Positions 1 through 5,467 are shown, counted from the first letter of the stretch. The stretch is 5,510 nucleotides of DNA from Hyphomicrobiales bacterium (GCA_013214985.1 JABSRY010000193.1:1-5510), one strand, 5' to 3'. The notes: generated by a model not told the origin, from the letters alone. Program-made: numbers and translations.

Positions 1-919
1 ACATTGTAGGTACGCCGTAAAGCGCGGTGCATTTTTCTTCGGATACGGCTTTTAAAACTTTAAGGGGCTCAAAAGACTCGTCAGGAAAAACCATACATGC
101 GCCTGTCGATACGCATGCCAAAACCCCTAAAACCATACCAAAACAATGATAAAGTGGCACGGGAATGCAAAGCCGATCTTTATGCGTAAAACCTTGTCTC
201 TGGGCGGTAAAATATCCATTATTTAGTATGTTGTGGTGGGTCAGTGTTGCGCCTTTTGGGGCGCCCGTTGTTCCAGATGTAAACTGAATGTTGATCGCAT
301 CATCTGGTTGAAGGTTTTTCTGCAAATCGATAAGGTTTTTATGATCTATTGCAGTTGCCAATGCAGAAATTTCATTGAACTTAAGGAAGCCAGAAGGCGC
401 GCTGTCGCCAATCACAATCAGTGATTTAAGCGACGGAAATTCATCCGTTGCTAATTGTCCAGCATGACAATCACTAACGTTCGGAATTAAACCCTTGACC
501 ATATCAATATAATCACTGGATTTAAAATGTTTAGCCAAAATTAACGCCTTACAATCAACTTTCTTTAGCGCATATTCAAGTTCGCGCGGCCGATAAGCTG
601 GATTGAGGTTGACCAAAATAAACCCAGCTCTTGCTGTCGCCAATTGCGTGATAACCCACTCGGCATTGTTTGGGGACCAAACGCCGACACGATCGCCAGG
701 TACTAAACCTAAATGTAATAACCCAGCCGCAAATGCATCTACTTTGGCTAACAGTTCTTTATAACTCCAGCGTATATTTTGATGACAAATCACGAGCGCT
801 TCACGCTCTCCCCATTTAACAACTGTGTCCTTTAACGCCTCGCCAATGGTTTTATAAAGCAACGGCTCAGAACTTGTTCCGCATAAATAACTGGGTGTAA
901 AATCATGAGCTTTAGTCAT
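1..919 (-). CDS. Acyl-CoA synthetase (AMP-forming), N-terminal part, cut by window edge
   Basis: An open frame of 306 codons runs off the left edge and encodes the N-terminal domain of an ANL-superfamily acyl-CoA ligase, which makes acyl-CoA from a carboxylic acid, ATP and CoA via an acyl-adenylate. Visible marks are the ATP-binding P-loop TSGTTGAPKG at residues 214-223, then PLYHCFGMVLG and, at the edge, ALYGVPTM. The N-terminus (SYLCG, then EREALV, WSYKEL, GDRVGVWSPNNAEWV, NLNPAYRPRELEYAL) resembles the medium-chain fatty-acyl-CoA synthetase group related to ACSF2. That assignment is from memory of the family. The C-terminal lid and most substrate-pocket residues are outside the window, so the substrate is unknown. 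Its ATG overlaps the TGA of the preceding cytochrome gene as ATGA, so it is very probably translated with the operon. In context it may activate the acid formed from the amine-derived aldehyde, such as an arylacetate or a short to medium aliphatic acid. That role is inferred. Confidence 0.93.
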   Translation of the reverse strand, partial: MTKAHDFTPSYLCGTSSEPLLYKTIGEALKDTVVKWGEREALVICHQNIRWSYKELLAKVDAFAAGLLHLGLVPGDRVGVWSPNNAEWVITQLATARAGFILVNLNPAYRPRELEYALKKVDCKALILAKHFKSSDYIDMVKGLIPNVSDCHAGQLATDEFPSLKSLIVIGDSAPSGFLKFNEISALATAIDHKNLIDLQKNLQPDDAINIQFTSGTTGAPKGATLTHHNILNNGYFTAQRQGFTHKDRLCIPVPLYHCFGMVLGVLACVSTGACMVFPDESFEPLKVLKAVSEEKCTALYGVPTM

Positions 920-1455
920 TCCTGCGCCTCATTCACTTTTTCTGCCATCAAAATTTCGGCAATTAATTTGGCTCGAACAACTTTAGCTTGCATATTCAAT
1001 GGGTTTTTGCGCAATGATTCAATTTTTTCAGCGGTAAACCCCGTAAAATCTTTTGGAATATGCGCCGCATCATATTTTAGCAGCATCCAGTTCATAAGAT
1101 CGGCAAGTTCTTCGTTATTAAGCGGCGAATTTGCAATGCCCGGAACTCGTGATAAATATTCAACACCACCCTCAACAGCCAGAAACTTGGCAACTTGCCC
1201 GTTCATATTTGGCATTTCTTTCCCCAAACCAACTGCCCCTAGCTTATGACATCCACGGCAATTCAGCGTCCAGTTCTCTTCTGCCAAGTCAGCGTTATAA
1301 ATACGCAATTGAGAAAAATATGCCTTATTATTTTGATCCAAAGTTTCAGCGGCTTGCCCAGACGCAACTTGCATTAAAAAAAATGCGCCTAACACCAAGC
1401 CAAATAATTTTCCAAGCCTATATTGCAAATTGATACTGTTGTTATTCACTGCCAT
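916..1455 (-). CDS. Periplasmic monoheme cytochrome c with atypical axial-ligand region
   Basis: A 179-residue protein with a Sec-type signal peptide: hydrophobic stretch about residues 18-32, probable cleavage after GQA at about 35. It has a single covalent haem site, CRGCH at 66-70. The core continues with EMPNMNG (80-86), GVEYLSRVPG (97-106), SPL (110-112) and the helix ELADLMNWMLLKY (116-128), so it is a small class I-like cytochrome c. Aligned by eye to the neighbouring cytochrome, the position of the usual axial Met falls in PGIANSPL and is not Met. Other possible ligands are M81, M84, M121 or H132. After residue 130 there is a charged, helical C-terminal extension. The gene starts 2 bases after the stop of the preceding cytochrome and ends in a 4-base overlap with the acyl-CoA synthetase gene. 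A small monoheme cytochrome (orf-2) also follows aauA in Alcaligenes faecalis. Probable roles are electron transfer from the amine dehydrogenase or help in its maturation. Neither is shown by sequence. Confidence 0.93.
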   Translation of the reverse strand: MAVNNNSINLQYRLGKLFGLVLGAFFLMQVASGQAAETLDQNNKAYFSQLRIYNADLAEENWTLNCRGCHKLGAVGLGKEMPNMNGQVAKFLAVEGGVEYLSRVPGIANSPLNNEELADLMNWMLLKYDAAHIPKDFTGFTAEKIESLRKNPLNMQAKVVRAKLIAEILMAEKVNEAQE

Positions 1456-1457
1456 AT

Positions 1458-2081
1458 TTACTGTTCTTTCACGAAAGCTGTTGCCCGTTTTTTAAAAATA
1501 TTTTGTGCTGTCATACGGCCATTATCAGTACTGATTTTTACGATCTCATCAGTCTTAAATAAGTCTGTATCATCAGTCGCAACGCCATTGAACTCGGTCA
1601 TAATATAATTCAGAACTGCCGCGGTTTTTTCAGGTGTCATCCCGCCTTGGCGCGGCATCGTGCCAATATACCGAATGCCGTCTATGTTCATTTCGCCGCG
1701 CACACCGTTCATAACCACAAGCGCTAAATATTCACGTCCGTGTTTGCTCTTTAGCAAAGACGCCAATCGACCAGTGAGAGGTGGGAAGGCGCCTGGCACA
1801 CCTTCACCCGTTTTCACATGACAGGCCTGGCATTTTTTATAGACTTTACCGCCATCAACTGTTGCTAGAAATTCTGAAATTTGGACAATTTTTTTTGATT
1901 TCGTGGGTATTTGCTCAGATGCCTTTATTTCTGGTACCTGTATTTCCGGAATAAACTTAACTGGTTTTTTCACTTCGGTTTCTCCACACGAAGAGAGTAG
2001 TAAACCAACCCCAATGACCAGAGCTGGTTTTACATACCTTGCGAACTTATTATAAGCAAAATTTATCAAATTATTACCCAT
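1458..2081 (-). CDS. Lipoprotein monoheme cytochrome c, probable electron acceptor of the amine dehydrogenase
   Basis: The chosen start is the ATG at 2081, giving 207 residues and an 8-base overlap with the end of aauA (ATGGGTAA). The open frame continues upstream, but only antiparallel in frame to the dense conserved aauA coding sequence. From this ATG a lipoprotein signal peptide is complete: basic N-region, hydrophobic residues 19-29 and the lipobox LSSC with the lipid-accepting Cys at 32. Gly at +2 suggests the outer membrane under the enterobacterial rule. A Pro- and Lys-rich tether (about 33-68) leads to a class I cytochrome c domain: haem motif CQACH at 84-88, GVPGAFPPLTGRL (94-106), NGVRG (125-129) and the expected axial Met in YIGTMP (M142). 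A C-terminal extension of about 45 residues follows. No Shine-Dalgarno sequence is clear, so expression probably relies on coupling to aauA. It is well placed to take electrons from the TTQ enzyme towards the respiratory chain. This is inferred from position. Confidence 0.92.
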   Translation of the reverse strand: MGNNLINFAYNKFARYVKPALVIGVGLLLSSCGETEVKKPVKFIPEIQVPEIKASEQIPTKSKKIVQISEFLATVDGGKVYKKCQACHVKTGEGVPGAFPPLTGRLASLLKSKHGREYLALVVMNGVRGEMNIDGIRYIGTMPRQGGMTPEKTAAVLNYIMTEFNGVATDDTDLFKTDEIVKISTDNGRMTAQNIFKKRATAFVKEQ

Positions 2082-2628
2082 CAATAGCAACGCCGATAAG
2101 AACTGCGGTAGAACAATGATAAACTTGGCTTTCTGTGCCAAGGCACCAGTTAATATCGTTATTAACTTGAGGCCGTACCATCGGGCGATCTCCTTCATTA
2201 CGGTTACATAAACAACGACCACAGCTCGATTTTCCGCAACAGTCATTATAGGAGATGATATAGTTACGGTTATCTGCAGGGTTTTGGCATGTACCGATCC
2301 AAGTAATTGGTGACATTTCTGACCCAGGGGGGCAAGCAGAGGCTGTGCCGCCACAACATGTACATAAAAACCCGTCAATTGCGCAATATCGCCAATAATC
2401 ACAAGATGTTGGATCACCTGGATCTTGCGGGTTACCCGTAGTTTGTGTGCCAACACCTGGATAAGCAGATCCAGTCGACGCATTGGCATGAGCTCTGTGC
2501 ACTGGTAACAAAGGAATAACTGATGCACCAACTGCTACAGTGCCTATTTTTGTTAAAAAACTACGGCGTGAACTGGACTGCGCCATTTTTCTGGCCTTGC
2601 CTTCGATGAATTTGTCTAAAAATTTCAT
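2074..2628 (-). CDS. aauA: Aromatic amine (aralkylamine) dehydrogenase, TTQ-bearing small subunit
   Basis: Catalytic light chain of the periplasmic quinoprotein that oxidises primary amines to aldehyde plus ammonia (EC 1.4.9.2 type). 184 residues, close to the family length. The long leader carries a twin-arginine motif, SRRSFLTK (20-27), a hydrophobic segment and a probable cleavage after AHANA (50). The two tryptophans that cross-link into tryptophan tryptophylquinone are W110 (ITWIGTC) and W161 (NDINWC). D129 (YNDCCG) matches the catalytic base Asp128 of Alcaligenes faecalis AADH, and D85 (AIDGF) matches the aspartate used in TTQ formation. The spacings of 25, 19 and 51 residues equal those of the known enzymes. 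After the leader there are 14 cysteines, including CTCCGG and CCGKSSCGRCLC. This is the AADH pattern; Paracoccus MauA has 12. The hydroxyl residue after HC near the C-terminus is Ser173 rather than the usual Thr. The gene lies 12 bases after aauD, with a weak AGAGAA ribosome site. Confidence 0.96.
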   Translation of the reverse strand: MKFLDKFIEGKARKMAQSSSRRSFLTKIGTVAVGASVIPLLPVHRAHANASTGSAYPGVGTQTTGNPQDPGDPTSCDYWRYCAIDGFLCTCCGGTASACPPGSEMSPITWIGTCQNPADNRNYIISYNDCCGKSSCGRCLCNRNEGDRPMVRPQVNNDINWCLGTESQVYHCSTAVLIGVAIDG

Positions 2629-2640
2629 AGCTGGTTCTCT

Positions 2641-3258
2641 CTAATTTACTGTCGATGTGGAATGTTTATTGGCAATGTATTCTTGAATAGAAGCAACGCC
2701 CAGCTCTTTAGCCTCAAATAGACTTTCAATATGCTCACGGCTATTGACCATGCCCATTGAGGAGATCAAACCTTTCTCGTCTATGAGCACTGCATAAGGT
2801 AGTTTTGAAACCCCATATGCGCGCCCAAGCTGTTCTGAAAGTATATAAGGAATGTCTGCTAATTTATGTTTGGCAGCAATGTTGCGGTGATCTTCTTCAA
2901 GGCCACCATCGCTGGCAATAATGCCGTCTATCCATTTTGACTCACGAGTAAGTGAAGAGCGCACAATCGGTAGCAATTGCTTACAAATAGGACAATCTGG
3001 CGATAAGAAAAACGCTAAGGTGGAGCGCCCCACGCTTGACGCTTTACCAATTTCCATTTTTTTGCCGTCTAACGTCTCTACTTTTATTATAGGTGCTTTT
3101 GCGCCCACTTTTAGGGTTTGGTTCATGGATAACGCACCAGCTGGCGCTACACGTTCATGCAAAATACCCACTTGTCTCGCCAACGCCATACACAATATTG
3201 CGAGCACTATAACAGCGACCCATAGCAACACCTGTGATACAATTAAAGTTTCAAACAT
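2641..3258 (-). CDS. aauD: MauD/AauD-type membrane-anchored thioredoxin-like protein for small-subunit maturation
   Basis: 205 residues from the ATG at 3258. The frame opens at an upstream GTG (3267), but AAAGG at 3267-3271 is a good ribosome site 8 bases before the ATG and would overlap that GTG. An N-terminal membrane anchor (about residues 6-28) is followed by the MauD-like signature HERVAPAGAL (34-43) and a periplasmic thioredoxin-fold domain. The redox motif is CPIC at 89-92 within FLSPDCPICK, and the cis-proline loop is KLPYAVLID (P154). MauD and AauD proteins are known to be needed for a stable small subunit, probably by forming or reshuffling its many disulfides. In Alcaligenes faecalis disruption of the homologue stops growth on aralkylamines. 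The gene overlaps the aauE stop by 8 bases (ATGTTTGA) and is followed 12 bases later by its presumed client, aauA. Confidence 0.95.
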   Translation of the reverse strand: MFETLIVSQVLLWVAVIVLAILCMALARQVGILHERVAPAGALSMNQTLKVGAKAPIIKVETLDGKKMEIGKASSVGRSTLAFFLSPDCPICKQLLPIVRSSLTRESKWIDGIIASDGGLEEDHRNIAAKHKLADIPYILSEQLGRAYGVSKLPYAVLIDEKGLISSMGMVNSREHIESLFEAKELGVASIQEYIANKHSTSTVN

Positions 3259-3793
3259 AATATACACCTTTCATTCTTGTACGATTTTTCAAAATTTCTG
3301 TCATTGCCAACGCTATACCGATACAGGCCAAAACAGCCAATCCAATATTCATCCAATCAAGTGCCATGAAGGGTCGGTCTAACACGGGTATGAGAACGAG
3401 AAACCCCGCCAGCGCTAGCATGACATTTCGTGTTATAAAAAATTTAGGAGAAATCGGATCGGTCTCGTCATTAGTTGTGCCCCATGCACAACCACAATCA
3501 GCGACTACATGACCGCGCAGTGCATTAAATGTCAAAACCAAAGCATATACAATCAGCAGCCCCATTGATGCTAACAGCCCAACCATTGGCATAAAAATAA
3601 ATGCAATTGCGATTAACAATTCTAGTGCGGGGACGATATATACCAGAAGCGAAATAATGGGTTTGGTAAAAATATCATAATCTGTAAGTATCATTTTGAA
3701 CCAAGCTGGCTTCATCAGCTTTTTGGCTCCTGCGCCGCTCCAAAAGGCGACGAAGAAAATGGCGATTAAATATGAGAAAATAGGATCAATCAT
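3251..3793 (-). CDS. aauE: MauE/AauE-type integral membrane protein for amine dehydrogenase maturation
   Basis: 180 residues from the ATG at 3793. A GTG codon directly before it (3796) is an alternative start, but AAGGTAGG at 3799-3806 sits 5 bases from the ATG and only 2 from the GTG. About five hydrophobic segments are visible: near residues 5-22, 45-66, 69-90, 121-138 and 147-165. A loop between the third and fourth carries the conserved paired cysteines DCGCAWG (99-105). This is the MauE family (methylamine utilisation protein MauE, DoxX-like), which works with MauD to bring the small subunit to its disulfide-bonded state. By analogy with DsbB or CcdA the CxC pair may exchange electrons with the CPIC motif of AauD. 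That electron path is an inference. The gene begins just past the aauB stop, whose TAG lies inside the ribosome site, and its own TGA overlaps the aauD start. Confidence 0.94.
   Translation of the reverse strand: MIDPIFSYLIAIFFVAFWSGAGAKKLMKPAWFKMILTDYDIFTKPIISLLVYIVPALELLIAIAFIFMPMVGLLASMGLLIVYALVLTFNALRGHVVADCGCAWGTTNDETDPISPKFFITRNVMLALAGFLVLIPVLDRPFMALDWMNIGLAVLACIGIALAMTEILKNRTRMKGVYYV
3267..3271 (-). promoter_or_regulatory. Ribosome binding site of aauD inside the end of aauE
   Basis: AAAGG on the minus strand lies 8 bases before the ATG at 3258, within the last codons of aauE. It decides the aauD start at 3258 rather than at the GTG at 3267. Confidence 0.65.
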
Positions 3794-3798
3794 CACAA

Positions 3799-3806
3799 CC
3801 TACCTT
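3799..3806 (-). promoter_or_regulatory. Ribosome binding site of aauE, overlapping the aauB stop
   Basis: AAGGTAGG on the minus strand contains the TAG stop of aauB and ends 5 bases before the ATG at 3793. It favours that ATG over the adjacent GTG and implies termination-reinitiation coupling between aauB and aauE. Confidence 0.65.
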
Positions 3807-5008
3807 TTCGCATAAAGTAAGAAAGGTGTTGCAATATCATTGATGGTAATTGATCGCTCTAAATCGCCATCCAACGTATACACATCAAGCATCATTGCCG
3901 CATTAGTCACCACAAGATACCCCGGGTTACCGTGGGTTACTTCAATAGTAAGCCCGCCATTATTTAACTTAATGGTGTTAACCTTCTTTTTAGTTTTTAC
4001 GTCAAAAGCCCAAACTTCACTACCACCTTGTTTGTGCGAGCCCTCAGAACCGTTTTCTTGCATTAGGACATAAAGATTTCCATCTGGCTGCCCAGAAACA
4101 ATCTGCCAACCAGAAGGGCGCCAGTTTTTAGCGCGTTCAGCATCTGTCACCAAAGACCATTGCTCAAGCGGTTTTGCAACATCGGTGCTAACATCTATAG
4201 GCCTAACATTGCCTTTAAATGTTGGGAAATATTCAACATCATTTATACGGCCTGATTTCATAAACAATGGATCATCATCAATATTGTTAAACGGCTCACT
4301 CACAACTTCTCTAACATCTCCGTTCGCCGCGATTGAATATGAGGCTACGCTTCCATTACCACAAAGTGTGGCAAAAGCAGCTCCCTTAAGGGGGAATGTC
4401 AACATGCAACCTGTTATCGGAATTTCTTGCTGTATTGTTCGTGTATCAAGATCAACAATAGTCACTGACGATGCGGGTGTGAAATTAAAGACTACGGCCA
4501 AACGGTCATTATCTATAAGTTGGAACGAGCCTTTTTGTGTTACGGTTTGAGCGCGTTTGCCGCCTGGTAAAATAATTTCAGAAATTGGTGCCAAACTGGT
4601 TTTATCATATATGGTTAAAACGTCAGTTTCTTCACCTCGTGTGCCACGAGCGTAGTAAGTTTCTGCCACATAAAGCTCATTGCGTCGTGTCGATTCTGCG
4701 AACAGAGCCATCTGTCCTGCGGCCAAACTCCCCATAAATTCTTGGGTATCTGCAGCCACATCAATTAAATTGATATTACCGTCGATAATTGAATAAAAAT
4801 TCATATTATGGGCAAAAATCACGCTGTCTGGATAACTTGCAATATTTGCAGTCGTCCCAACATCCTCTATGGGTAAAGGATCAGAACTCGCATATTTCCC
4901 GATTTTTATTTCACTGGACTGTGGCTCGGCTCGAACCTCAACCACCGTTTCACCACTGTAACTTACCAGTAATGTTAGTGCAAAAATACTAACAAAATAA
5001 CTTCTCAT
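3800..5008 (-). CDS. aauB: Aromatic amine (aralkylamine) dehydrogenase, large subunit
   Basis: 402 residues, about the normal length for AauB/MauB heavy chains, which form a periplasmic seven-bladed beta-propeller and pair as alpha2beta2 with the TTQ small subunit. A signal peptide has a hydrophobic core at about residues 5-17 and likely cleavage after VRA (27). Features shared with the Alcaligenes faecalis AADH heavy chain, from memory, are TRGEETDVLTIYD (123-135), FTPASSVTIVDLD (176-188), the cysteine pair C201 and C216 at the spacing of the conserved disulfide, DDPLF (245-249), WSLVTDAERAKNW (284-296), YVLMQENGSEGSHK (313-326) and EVWAFDVKTKKKV (331-343). The last two blocks favour AADH over methylamine dehydrogenase. 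The ATG has a clear GAGGT ribosome site 5 bases upstream. This is the first gene of the operon, and the region before it has no other intact gene. Confidence 0.95.
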   Translation of the reverse strand: MRSYFVSIFALTLLVSYSGETVVEVRAEPQSSEIKIGKYASSDPLPIEDVGTTANIASYPDSVIFAHNMNFYSIIDGNINLIDVAADTQEFMGSLAAGQMALFAESTRRNELYVAETYYARGTRGEETDVLTIYDKTSLAPISEIILPGGKRAQTVTQKGSFQLIDNDRLAVVFNFTPASSVTIVDLDTRTIQQEIPITGCMLTFPLKGAAFATLCGNGSVASYSIAANGDVREVVSEPFNNIDDDPLFMKSGRINDVEYFPTFKGNVRPIDVSTDVAKPLEQWSLVTDAERAKNWRPSGWQIVSGQPDGNLYVLMQENGSEGSHKQGGSEVWAFDVKTKKKVNTIKLNNGGLTIEVTHGNPGYLVVTNAAMMLDVYTLDGDLERSITINDIATPFLLYAKR

Positions 5009-5013
5009 ATTCT

Positions 5014-5018
5014 ACCTC
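5014..5018 (-). promoter_or_regulatory. Ribosome binding site of aauB
   Basis: GAGGT on the minus strand lies 5 bases before the aauB ATG. It is the strongest Shine-Dalgarno match in the operon, as expected for the first gene, and supports the start at 5008. Confidence 0.75.
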
Positions 5019-5070
5019 ACAATCATCTAGGTCAATTCTTGCCTTAAGTCATGGCAGGGATATTAATTGG

Positions 5071-5105
5071 TTTATTGATATTTAGTGTCATTTATTTGAT
5101 ATTTA
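5071..5105. repeat. Pair of AT-rich direct repeats about 20 bp apart
   Basis: TTTATTGATATTTA at 5071-5084 recurs as TTTATTTGATATTTA at 5091-5105 with one inserted T. The copies start 20 bases apart, about two helical turns, so a dimeric or tandem regulator could bind both on one DNA face. They lie some 60 to 100 bases upstream of the aauB start, where an activator or repressor site would be reasonable. AT-rich background makes chance similarity possible. Confidence 0.35.
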
Positions 5106-5290
5106 ATTTTTGACCTGAATTGCATATTTGGACATTCTAAAGAGTGCCTAAAAGGCTTTACTGCAAACAATAAGTTTATTAGTGCTTTCACTATCTATCT
5201 TTGGAAATCTATTAGAGGGTTGGTAATTAGGTGAATTTCTACATCGAACTTATTGGTCATGTCCCACTTTAGTGCCGCCAATGACTCTCT

Positions 5291-5467
5291 TTAGGATTTA
5301 GATTTCAAAGCTCTATAAACAGTAGATTTTGAAATATTATATCGCAACATTATCCGACTTATTAAAGTACCGTCTTTTTTTAAATTTTTAATTTCAATTA
5401 TTTCCTCGATAGAGAGCTTCAGTTTACGACCAAATTTCACTCCCTTTTCTTTCGCTCTTTTAATCAT
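5291..5467 (-). pseudogene. Serine recombinase (resolvase/invertase) C-terminal DNA-binding fragment
   Basis: An open frame of 58 codons (ATG at 5467, TAA at 5291-5293) begins MIKRAKEKGVKFGRKLKLS and ends with a helix-turn-helix whose recognition part reads YNISKSTVYRAL (43-54). This matches the C-terminal end of Tn3-resolvase and Hin-type invertases: the tail of the long E helix, the GVKFGRK linker and the HTH_7 DNA-binding domain. The catalytic domain of about 120 residues, with its active-site serine, is missing. An in-frame TGA lies four codons before the ATG, so the gene is truncated rather than cut by the window edge. It is best read as a mobile-element remnant, though a small free DNA-binding protein cannot be excluded. 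It points towards the aau operon but has no evident functional link to it. Confidence 0.7.

Larger units (their letters stand above)
5009..5290. other. Intergenic leader upstream of aauB, presumed control region
   Basis: An AT-rich stretch of about 280 bases with no supportable gene on either strand. It should contain the promoter of the leftward aau operon. I could not find a minus-strand -35/-10 pair with good sequence and spacing: TTGACC lies close to the start codon but has no -10 partner before it. No riboswitch or strong terminator fold is evident. Its clearest internal structure is a pair of AT-rich direct repeats at 5071-5084 and 5091-5105. Confidence 0.6.

Noticed and set aside
233..424. 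Plus-strand frame of 63 codons
   Set aside because: It is antisense to the acyl-CoA synthetase, across its P-loop region. The cysteine-rich translation is a by-product of that coding sequence.
905..1433. Plus-strand open frames opposite the second cytochrome
   Set aside because: They are antisense to a gene with a signal peptide and CRGCH haem site. Their translations show no domain or ribosome site.
2082..2531. N-terminal extension of the lipoprotein cytochrome frame by 150 codons
   Set aside because: It runs in another frame of the same strand through strongly conserved aauA coding sequence. The extra protein has no recognisable domain, and starting at 2081 gives a complete lipoprotein signal peptide.
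2921..3382. Plus-strand frame of 153 codons opposite aauD and aauE
   Set aside because: It is a shadow of two well-supported maturation genes, with no recognisable protein features.
3840..4992. Plus-strand frames opposite aauB
   Set aside because: They are short frames antisense to the conserved large-subunit gene, with no motif or start-site support.
5009..5045. Sigma-70 promoter built on TTGACC just upstream of aauB
   Set aside because: A -10 box at normal spacing would fall on the ribosome site and start codon, leaving no leader, and no TATAAT-like hexamer is there.
5051..5113. Plus-strand 20-codon hydrophobic peptide (MAGILIGLLIFSVIYLIFNF)
   Set aside because: It looks like a single membrane helix, but there is no ribosome site before the ATG, and AT-rich DNA readily gives hydrophobic codons. 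It coincides with the direct repeats.
5146..5156. Small inverted repeat GCCT-AAA-AGGC as terminator or operator
   Set aside because: The stem is only four pairs and the following T-run is short, so it is expected by chance.
5195..5260. Minus-strand 21-codon frame beginning MTNKFDVEIHL
   Set aside because: Too short, with only a weak ribosome site and no known homologue. Kept only as part of the read-on frame after the recombinase remnant.
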